DNA from: an uncultured Prevotellaceae bacterium
GTDB taxonomy: Bacteria; Bacteroidota; Bacteroidia; Bacteroidales; Bacteroidaceae
Reading direction: 5' to 3'
DNA: 5,133 nt
Assembly: GCA_947306845.1 (NCBI GenBank)
Contig: CAMZHP010000248.1
Location: 1 to 5,133, forward strand
The notes below the pieces were generated by a model, which saw only the letters and a program-made list of their open reading frames with translations, did no database searches and was not told the DNA's origin. Below, one piece after another: positions 1-4,776 of this stretch (position 1 is the stretch's first letter; each line of letters begins with the position of its first letter). The position numbers and the translations under genes are program-made.

Positions 1-1346
1 TATTTCAGATATTTCCGTTGGTTGTAAATAACAATGCCTCTATAGGATGGTGGATTGCTCTGCCTTTTACCGTCAATGTCCCAACAACCGATATTTTGCT
101 TGATTCTCTGACCTTGGCTCTGAATGCTTGTTATCATAGCGTCGAAGTTATACTCGTATTCCTGCTCGATATACTTGTCCAACCACGCATAGTAGTCGGT
201 CAAAGATTCTTCTGATAGCATTCCCGATTGACGGGCATTTGCTATCAGGCTGTTGCCTCGCTCTATGATTTCTCCTTCTATCTTGACAATCCTCTGCATA
301 ATCCCTGTACCATCTCTATTGTATAGTTTTGACAGGTCTATCAACTTGGTGGTATTCTCTTGATATGGGAAGATGATGGATTTCAGGGCCTGACCTTTCT
401 CACACAACCATGAATTGCTGTCTGCCTTCATCGTTTTACTTGGCAATATGTTGTTGGCTGTAAGGAACAGCGGAAGAGCAACCGTAGCCATAGGAGGGCC
501 AGTTATCGACCAACAAACAGTAAGAAGAGGGGATTCCCCGGCCTTCACGCCTTGCATAAGCATGGCATTCGTGCTTGAATGACGGGGGATATAACCGTCG
601 AAGTCTGTCTGCCACTCATCATTCCATGTAGCAGGGGCAGCAGCATAGAGGTCTGTGCCATTGCTGTGTACTAAATAACGAGGCAGGTTTTGCAGGATAT
701 ATCGCCAGTTAAACTGATGGGAAGCCATTGCCTCAGAAACGAAAAACTCAGCCGCCTTCCAACGATCCTCGCCCACCTTTCTGTCCAAATCTCCCGCAAG
801 GCTATAGTTCGTGCGAACCAAGACACCTCCCGGGGCCGTCTGTGGGTCGTTGGCATCATATTTGGTGTATCCGTATGGCCCGACTTCATAAAAGGCGGCA
901 TTTCCATGGGCATCGATGACCGCATAATTGGCACGGACATCAACAGGTTTTTCCAAACTGTCTATCAGTTGCTCAAATTCTGACGCCGTCTCGCAATGAC
1001 GCAATGCCATATCAATAATATCCTTGTTCATGGAGGCATATTCCGCACCTGAAAAGTTATAGGAAAGTGAATTGGCAATGCAAAAACCTGCTTCATTGAA
1101 ACCGCTCCAAGGCCCTTCCCATGAATCTTCACGCAGGGCATATTGGGCAATGAATTTGAAACCCTCTTGATGGTCTATCCTGATGTCAACCATGTAAGCA
1201 TTTGCACTGTCCCTGTTCTTGAACAACAAAGGACGGCCATCTTCCGTGGCTGAAGGTGCTACTATCATGACAGTGCATCCCAACATTCTCAAACAGAATG
1301 GCAGTGCCAGCAATATCGTAACGATCAGTCTCTTTGTTTTCATCAT
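1..1346 (-). CDS. Secreted C45/isopenicillin-N-acyltransferase-like Ntn hydrolase, cut by left edge
   Basis: I translated this minus-strand frame from an ATG-ATG pair (1346 or 1343; the choice is open) and it stays open for 448 codons. The last two bases in the window (TA) begin a codon that may be the stop. Residues 3-23 form a signal peptide (basic MKTKR, then a hydrophobic stretch). Cys24 follows at once, in CTVMIVAPSATEDGRPL and then FKNRDS, the layout of an N-terminal-nucleophile amidase whose Cys becomes residue 1 after processing. Further family-like blocks are WSGFNEAGFCIANSLSYNF (80-98), ANYAVIDAHGNAAFYE (139-154), LVRTNYS (176-182) and STNAMLMQGV (258-267). These resemble the C45 / carcinine hydrolase / isopenicillin-N acyltransferase group, which cleaves or transfers linear amides. 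The substrate cannot be told. It should act in the periplasm or at the envelope. It is divergent from the 1620-4654 operon, so shared function is not implied. Codon use is less GC-ending than in that operon (Asp GAT and GAC about equal in the part counted). Confidence 0.82.
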   Translation of the reverse strand, partial: MMKTKRLIVTILLALPFCLRMLGCTVMIVAPSATEDGRPLLFKNRDSANAYMVDIRIDHQEGFKFIAQYALREDSWEGPWSGFNEAGFCIANSLSYNFSGAEYASMNKDIIDMALRHCETASEFEQLIDSLEKPVDVRANYAVIDAHGNAAFYEVGPYGYTKYDANDPQTAPGGVLVRTNYSLAGDLDRKVGEDRWKAAEFFVSEAMASHQFNWRYILQNLPRYLVHSNGTDLYAAAPATWNDEWQTDFDGYIPRHSSTNAMLMQGVKAGESPLLTVCWSITGPPMATVALPLFLTANNILPSKTMKADSNSWLCEKGQALKSIIFPYQENTTKLIDLSKLYNRDGTGIMQRIVKIEGEIIERGNSLIANARQSGMLSEESLTDYYAWLDKYIEQEYEYNFDAMITSIQSQGQRIKQNIGCWDIDGKRQSNPPSYRGIVIYNQRKYLK

Positions 1347-1359
1347 AACTTATTTAAGA

Positions 1360-1441
1360 GGTCTGTTCCATACAATGCCACGAACGGCTTTTGCGATATC
1401 TCGCTATACATGCTGCGGCATAGAAGACCATTTTTCAGACC
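1360..1441 (-). promoter_or_regulatory. Nested inverted repeats in the leader of the C45-like gene
   Basis: In the transcript sense (minus strand), GGTCTG (1441-1436) can pair with CAGACC (1365-1360). Inside it, ATGCC (1421-1417) can pair with GGCAT (1379-1375), and inside that GCGA (1404-1401) can pair with TCGC (1396-1393) around a GATA loop. The outer stem would start close to the predicted 5' end and finish 13 bases before the ATG at 1346. I do not recognise a known riboswitch class. The arms are short, so chance pairing is possible. Confidence 0.25.
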
Positions 1442-1451
1442 ATAGCGTATG

Positions 1452-1459
1452 CAAAGGTA
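1452..1459 (-). promoter_or_regulatory. Candidate -7 box of the C45-like gene
   Basis: Reading the minus strand, these bases are TACCTTTG, an exact match to the Bacteroidetes -7 consensus TAnnTTTG. No TTTG lies at the usual -33 distance; the nearest upstream TTTG (1492-1495) is 32 bases away, too far. A start site a few bases downstream would give a leader of roughly 100 bases before the ATG at 1346. The missing -33 element suggests either a weak or an activator-dependent promoter. This is a consensus match only. Confidence 0.45.
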
Positions 1460-1463
1460 ATGC

Positions 1464-1496
1464 TTTTGGGGCATACTCGTCCATCCTAACCCAAAA
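1464..1496. promoter_or_regulatory. Dyad TTTTGGG-N19-CCCAAAA, candidate operator
   Basis: TTTTGGG at 1464-1470 and CCCAAAA at 1490-1496 form a perfect 7-bp inverted repeat around a 19-bp spacer. It sits only 4 bases upstream of the -7 box at 1452-1459 as read on the minus strand, where a -33 element or an activator site would lie. The dyad is visible directly; its role as a binding site is inference. Confidence 0.3.
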
Positions 1497-1565
1497 TAAT
1501 GAACTCTATTTTTCTCCGATTGAAAGGAATGCCTTCCTTCTCATTCATAATAAAATCATACCTAT

Positions 1566-1600
1566 TTTGCTCACTTACTCGATTTTTTACACTAATTTTG
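1566..1600 (+). promoter_or_regulatory. Candidate promoter of the three-gene operon
   Basis: TAATTTTG at 1593-1600 matches the Bacteroidetes -7 box TAnnTTTG, and TTTG at 1566-1569 is a candidate -33 box. The 23-base gap is slightly long for this promoter type. Transcription would begin about 1604-1608, leaving a leader of only about 12-16 bases, nearly all A and C, before the ATG at 1620. Such A-rich short leaders without a Shine-Dalgarno sequence are usual in this phylum. Confidence 0.6.
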
Positions 1601-1619
1601 CAAAAACAAAAACAACAAT

Positions 1620-2000
1620 ATGGGCAGAAACAAATTCTCACAGAAAGAACTGGAGGAAATCGGAAAACTGCTGCGCCAGAAAAATGCGGTCAACCGAGGC
1701 AAACAGAAACTCATCCGCCACCAACTGCGGGTGGACTATGAGTTCAATATCTCCGACTTCAACGAACCCGGCAAGGCGTTCGGCGAAGAGGAACTGCGCG
1801 AAGCAGTCAAGCGTGGCGCCATCCAAGTGCTCGACGATGCCACCATCGCTGCCATGAAGGAGAAGCGGGCTCGCGACAAGGCGAGAGATAAGGCAGCACG
1901 CACCCAGGAGGCTGTGGAGGCTGGCGAACAGACCGACTGGCAGGAGGCCCTCCGACAATGGAAAGAATGGGAAGGACAGGAAGGAGGAACCGAGACATGA
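1620..2000 (+). CDS. Charged 126-residue cytoplasmic protein, function unknown
   Basis: I cannot name a function. The ATG follows a consensus-like promoter by about 20 bases, and the frame closes with TGA at 1998-2000, overlapping the next gene's ATG. No signal peptide or membrane segment is present, so it is probably cytoplasmic. Residues 7-37 are basic and helix-like (FSQKELEEIGKLLRQKNAVN, then GKQKLIRHQLR). A central block follows (38-75) with DYEFNISDFNEPGKAFG and then AVKRGAIQVLDDATI. Residues 76-122 are a long Lys/Arg/Ala/Glu helix that could be a coiled coil. The basic N-terminus could contact nucleic acid, but no known fold is evident. Reality as a gene is supported by the promoter, the stop/start overlap with a clear gene, and GC-ending codons like those of the two following genes. 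It is odd as the lead gene of an operon whose other products are exported. Confidence 0.75.
   Translation: MGRNKFSQKELEEIGKLLRQKNAVNRGKQKLIRHQLRVDYEFNISDFNEPGKAFGEEELREAVKRGAIQVLDDATIAAMKEKRARDKARDKAARTQEAVEAGEQTDWQEALRQWKEWEGQEGGTET
1981..1987 (+). promoter_or_regulatory. Shine-Dalgarno-like AAGGAGG deciding the EEP start
   Basis: AAGGAGG lies 9 bases upstream of the ATG at 1997, inside the end of the 126-residue protein's coding sequence. With the ATGA overlap it favours coupled translation starting at 1997 rather than at the in-frame ATG at 1958. Strong Shine-Dalgarno sequences are uncommon in Bacteroidetes. The motif also encodes residues of the upstream protein (QEGG), so it may partly be coding constraint. 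Confidence 0.45.
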
Positions 2001-2923
2001 GAAGACACCTGAAAACCCTGTGCCTGCTGATGACTGCTATGCTACTGTCCTGCCCCATCTTCGCACAGGAAATGCTAGTGGGCACCTACAATATCCGCAA
2101 CAAGAACAATGGCGACTCCATCAGAGGGGAGGTCTGGGGCAAGCGATGCCAGGTGATCTGCGACCAAGTGAATTTCATGGCTCCTGCCATCTTTGGCACA
2201 CAGGAAGTGCTGCATGGCCAACTCCAAGACTTGCTCCACGGACTGCGCAACTACAGTTCCATCGGCGTGGGACGTGATGACGGCAAGACAGGGGGCGAGT
2301 ATGCCGCCATTTTTTACGACAAAAACCGCCTACGCCTGCTCGACCACGGGGATTTCTGGCTCAACGAAACACCCGACCGTCCGGCTCTCGGCTGGGATGC
2401 GGCCTGCATCCGCATCTGCACTTGGGGGAAATTCAAGGACCTCAGGACCAAGAAGAAGTTCTATTTCTTCAACCTCCACATGGACCATGTAGGACGGGTG
2501 GCACGCCGCGAAGCAGCCCGTCTTGTCGTGAGCAAAATCCGTGAGATAGCCGGTAAAAAGCCCGTGGTGCTCACTGGCGACTTCAACGTGGACCAGACCG
2601 ATGAGATCTACCGCATCTTTACTGATTCTGGCATTCTCATGGACTCTTACACCGTTGCACCCGTTCGATTTGCAGAAAACGGTACTTTTAATGATTTCAA
2701 ACCACAGCTGAAGACATCCAGCCGCATCGACCACGTGTTTGTCTCCCCGTCTGTCCATGTGGAGGCATACGGGGTTCTCACCGACAGTTACTGGACACCC
2801 AACACCGACTCTTCCATCACCCAGAAGGCAGCGGATGCACCGCAGGAGATTTCGTTTGGCACCTACACCCGACGCAATCCCTCCGACCACTATCCTGTTA
2901 TGGTGCGCATCAGATGGAAATAA
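1997..2923 (+). CDS. Secreted endonuclease/exonuclease/phosphatase (EEP) family phosphoesterase
   Basis: This 308-residue protein has the full EEP (DNase I-like) metal-dependent phosphoesterase fold signature. Residues 1-24 are a signal peptide ending IFAQ, typical of exported Bacteroidales proteins; with LLSC at 16-19 a lipoprotein is possible but less likely. Motifs in order: TYNIR (30-34, Asn32), GTQE (67-70, metal ligand Glu70), GVGRDDGK (90-97), GWDAACIRICTWGKF (132-146), NLHMDH (159-164, His161), TGDFNVD (193-199, Asp195 and Asn197), SRIDHVF (242-248, Asp245) and SDHYPV (296-301, Asp297 and His298). All expected catalytic and metal positions are present, so it should be active. It matches the uncharacterised bacterial EEP group whose members carry GRDDGK and RICTWGKF blocks. 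Relatives hydrolyse nucleic acid, inositol phosphates or sphingomyelin; the substrate here is unknown. Start 1997 was chosen over 1958 because it directly precedes the signal peptide and has AAGGAGG upstream. It overlaps the previous gene by ATGA and is 66 bases from the CotH gene. Confidence 0.9.
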   Translation: MRRHLKTLCLLMTAMLLSCPIFAQEMLVGTYNIRNKNNGDSIRGEVWGKRCQVICDQVNFMAPAIFGTQEVLHGQLQDLLHGLRNYSSIGVGRDDGKTGGEYAAIFYDKNRLRLLDHGDFWLNETPDRPALGWDAACIRICTWGKFKDLRTKKKFYFFNLHMDHVGRVARREAARLVVSKIREIAGKKPVVLTGDFNVDQTDEIYRIFTDSGILMDSYTVAPVRFAENGTFNDFKPQLKTSSRIDHVFVSPSVHVEAYGVLTDSYWTPNTDSSITQKAADAPQEISFGTYTRRNPSDHYPVMVRIRWK

Positions 2924-2942
2924 CATACACAAGTTGAAAGGA

Positions 2943-2974
2943 GTTTAGGAGTGTAGAAGTTTAGAAGTGTAGAC
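2943..2974. repeat. Four tandem 8-bp units between EEP and CotH genes
   Basis: The spacer contains four 8-base units, GTTTAGGA, GTGTAGAA, GTTTAGAA and GTGTAGAC, which can also be read as a 16-bp unit repeated twice with 14 of 16 bases matching. A degenerate partial unit (GTTGAAAG) precedes them at 2933. I recall GTTTAGAAGT-like short tandem repeats in intergenic regions of other Bacteroidales. No consensus promoter is visible in 2924-2989, so the CotH gene is probably read from the upstream promoter, and the repeats sit inside the transcript. Confidence 0.7.
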
Positions 2975-2989
2975 ATTACTCTTACAAAA

Positions 2990-4654
2990 ATGAACAGACT
3001 TATTATCATCAACTTATTGTTTTCACTCATCACACCGACCCTACAGGGACAAGTGATGGAGAACGCGCAGAAGACTGTGGAACAAGTGATCATCACAGTG
3101 GATTCTGCAATGAATCCCAAGCAGAAAGTGACCGCCCATTTGAAGGCCAGCGACTACGACGGCAGCATCGGCATCAAGCTGCGTGGCAACAGCTCACTCA
3201 GTTTCAATCAAAAGAAGTACACCATCGAACTACGCGACAGTCTGGGCAAAGAGATGGATGCGCCCTTGCTGGGCATGCCCGCCCACAGCGACTGGGTGCT
3301 GCTGGCTCCCTACAACGATGTGTCAGCTGTGCGCGATCCGCTGGCGTTCCAACTGTGGCGTGACATGGGACACTGGGCTCCCAGGACACAGATGGTAGAA
3401 CTGACGCTCAATGGCGACTACCGTGGCATCTACATCCTTTCAGAAGCCATCAAGCGCGGAGAACAGCGTGTCAATATCTCAAAACTGAAAAAGAGCGATG
3501 TGGCAGGGCGTGATGTGACGGGTGGATATATCTTGCGCATCGACACCTATGACCAAGACGATGCCACTTTTCCCTCCAAAGTACCCGGAATCGGCGAGGG
3601 CAATATGACGAGCCTAGTCACATGGTCGTGCATCTATCCGAAAAAGAAGAAATTGCAAGCTGAGCAACTGGCCTATATACAACAGTTTGTTGACTCCGTG
3701 GAACTGACCATCCAGTCGGATGATTTTTCCGACCCTGTGCGTGGCTACGCCCATTTTATCGATGTTCCCTCATTCGTTGACTATTTCATCCACACCGAAC
3801 TCAGTCTCAATGCCGACGGCTACAAACGGAGCGCGTATTTCTACAAGGAGAAACTGCATGCTGATGGCACCGGTGGAAAACTCGTGGCAGGCCCCGTTTG
3901 GGACTACAATCTCGCTTATGGCAACTGTAATTTCGCCAATGCCAACAAAATCGATGCCTGGTGCTTCGAGGGTGCCAGCAACAACCCCACACCAGCCCTG
4001 TGGCAGCGGCTTTTGCAAGACCCGGCCTTCCGCAAAGCGGTAAAAATTCGCTACAAAGCCCTTAGGAAGAGTGTGCTGAGCAACAAGGCTATCAACGCGT
4101 ATATCGACCGCCACGCCCAACTGTTGGCACCATACATTGCTCGGCATTTCGAGAAATACCCCGAGCTCTTAGTGTCTGAGGAAGAGAAAGGAAAGACCAT
4201 GTCATCACCTTTCGGATTTCCAATGGGAGGAGGTTTTCCGCCGATGGGTGGTTTTCCACCGATGGGAGGAGGTGGTTTTCCCCCAATGCCAGGTGGTTTT
4301 CAAATGCCAGACTCCATTCCACATTTTCCGGGAGGTTTTCCACCGATGGGAGGATTTCCACCGATGGGAGGAGGTTTCCAGATGCCAGAAGGATTTCAGA
4401 TGCCAGATTTTGGTGGTTTCAACGCAGTTGGTATGTTTGCAGCCTATCGCGTCAGTTCCTATGATGAGGAGATCAAGGTGCTAAAGCAATGGCTTTCCGA
4501 CCGTCTGTCATTCCTCGACCAAAACATAGAGCGGTTCGACAAGGACTGGCTCCCACGCATCCAGGAACCTAAGGAAATCAAGATGCCACAGTTCAATGGT
4601 GGTTTCCCCTTCTCCTTTCCGTACATCACCTTTTGCAATGGCTGTGCAACGTAG
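2990..4654 (+). CDS. Secreted CotH-family (kinase-like) protein with Gly/Phe/Pro/Met-rich insertion
   Basis: This 554-residue protein begins with a signal peptide (residues 1-20, cleavage near LQGQ) and so acts outside the cytoplasm. The CotH domain spans about 30-395 and 480-520. Family blocks are IGIKLRGNSSLSFNQKKYTI (60-79), LLGMPAHSDWVLLAPYND (93-110), VRDPLAFQLWRDMG (114-127), LNGDYRGIYILSEAIKRGEQ (140-159), RVNI (160-163), GGYILRID (178-185), HTELSLNADGYKRSAYFYKE (268-287) and GPVWDYNLAYGN (301-312). Bacillus CotH is an atypical protein kinase that phosphorylates spore-coat proteins; Asp276 and Asp305 would match its two catalytic aspartates. The Asn expected five residues after Asp276 is Ser281, so kinase activity is uncertain. 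A repeat-rich insertion (404-479) splits the C-terminal helical part; the closing helix is YDEEIKVLKQWLSDRLSFLD (491-510). The tail 536-554 is again Gly/Phe/Pro-rich and ends CNGCAT. A short A-rich stretch (ACAAAA) precedes the ATG. Confidence 0.87.
   Translation: MNRLIIINLLFSLITPTLQGQVMENAQKTVEQVIITVDSAMNPKQKVTAHLKASDYDGSIGIKLRGNSSLSFNQKKYTIELRDSLGKEMDAPLLGMPAHSDWVLLAPYNDVSAVRDPLAFQLWRDMGHWAPRTQMVELTLNGDYRGIYILSEAIKRGEQRVNISKLKKSDVAGRDVTGGYILRIDTYDQDDATFPSKVPGIGEGNMTSLVTWSCIYPKKKKLQAEQLAYIQQFVDSVELTIQSDDFSDPVRGYAHFIDVPSFVDYFIHTELSLNADGYKRSAYFYKEKLHADGTGGKLVAGPVWDYNLAYGNCNFANANKIDAWCFEGASNNPTPALWQRLLQDPAFRKAVKIRYKALRKSVLSNKAINAYIDRHAQLLAPYIARHFEKYPELLVSEEEKGKTMSSPFGFPMGGGFPPMGGFPPMGGGGFPPMPGGFQMPDSIPHFPGGFPPMGGFPPMGGGFQMPEGFQMPDFGGFNAVGMFAAYRVSSYDEEIKVLKQWLSDRLSFLDQNIERFDKDWLPRIQEPKEIKMPQFNGGFPFSFPYITFCNGCAT
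4199..4426 (+). repeat. GFPPM-type repeat insertion in the CotH gene
   Basis: Codons 404-479 encode a low-complexity segment of Gly, Phe, Pro and Met with GFPPMGGFPPMGGG occurring twice (415-428 and 449-462), plus three FQMP and several GGF units. The two copies are 34 codons apart, which suggests duplication of an approximately 102-bp block followed by divergence; the DNA copies share stretches such as TTTTCCACCGATGGGAGGA with a few changes. Ten Met occur in 76 residues. Ser and Thr are scarce (Ser405, Ser406 and Ser442), so it is a poor candidate for Ser/Thr autophosphorylation. I recall comparable Gly/Pro/Met-rich inserts in clostridial CotH-like proteins. Confidence 0.85.
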
Positions 4655-4692
4655 TTGAGACGTCTGTATCAAGTGTCGGCCATAAACAAATC

Positions 4693-4752
4693 CAACACAG
4701 AAACAAAGACACAGAGAAACAAAAAACTCTGTTCCTCTGTGCCTTTGTGTTG
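4693..4752. repeat. Long imperfect inverted repeat between convergent genes
   Basis: CACAGAG (4710-4716) pairs with CTCTGTG (4735-4741). The stem extends inward through AACA/TGTT (4718-4721 with 4730-4733) after one mismatch. It extends outward through AAAG/CTTT after one mismatch, or through CAACACA (4693-4699) with TGTGTTG (4746-4752) if about 6 bases bulge. On the minus strand one frame reads QRHRGTEFFVSLCLCFC, a phrase I recall recurring as spurious ORFs in many unrelated bacterial genomes. That suggests a dispersed, non-coding palindromic repeat. It lies between the 3' ends of the CotH gene and the right-edge gene. No U-run directly follows either side, so it is not a classic intrinsic terminator, though it could end or protect both transcripts. 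Confidence 0.7.
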
Positions 4753-4776
4753 ATATTGATGATGCTTTCACTCTGA

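Noticed and set aside
1219..1857. 212-codon plus-strand frame
   Set aside because: It runs antisense to the C45-like gene, through the intergenic region and out of frame across the 126-residue gene; composition is not protein-like and the better-supported frames explain the DNA.
1958..1996. Earlier in-frame ATG for the EEP gene, also with a GGAGG 10 bases upstream
   Set aside because: It would add 13 mostly charged residues before a complete signal peptide; the ATG at 1997 has AAGGAGG and an ATGA overlap. It remains a minor alternative.
2330..2932. 200-codon minus-strand frame opposite the EEP gene
   Set aside because: The plus strand encodes all EEP catalytic motifs here; the antisense frame shows no recognisable domain and is likely a by-product of GC-ending codons.
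2924..2989. Separate promoter for the CotH gene
   Set aside because: No TAnnTTTG or correctly spaced TTTG pair is visible in the spacer.
3770..4147. 125-codon minus-strand frame opposite the CotH gene
   Set aside because: Antisense shadow of well-supported CotH motifs, with no promoter or family resemblance.
4658..4665. 8-bp palindrome AGACGTCT after the CotH stop
   Set aside because: Short palindromes of this size arise by chance, and no partner sites or context support a function.
4693..4760. Classic intrinsic terminator
   Set aside because: The stem is long and AT-rich with no T-run following on either strand, so it was kept as a repeat rather than called a terminator.
4508..4771. 87-codon minus-strand frame containing QRHRGTEFFVSLCLC
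   Set aside because: It overlaps the end of the CotH gene on the other strand and its start lies in the palindromic repeat; this phrase is typical of spurious repeat-derived frames.
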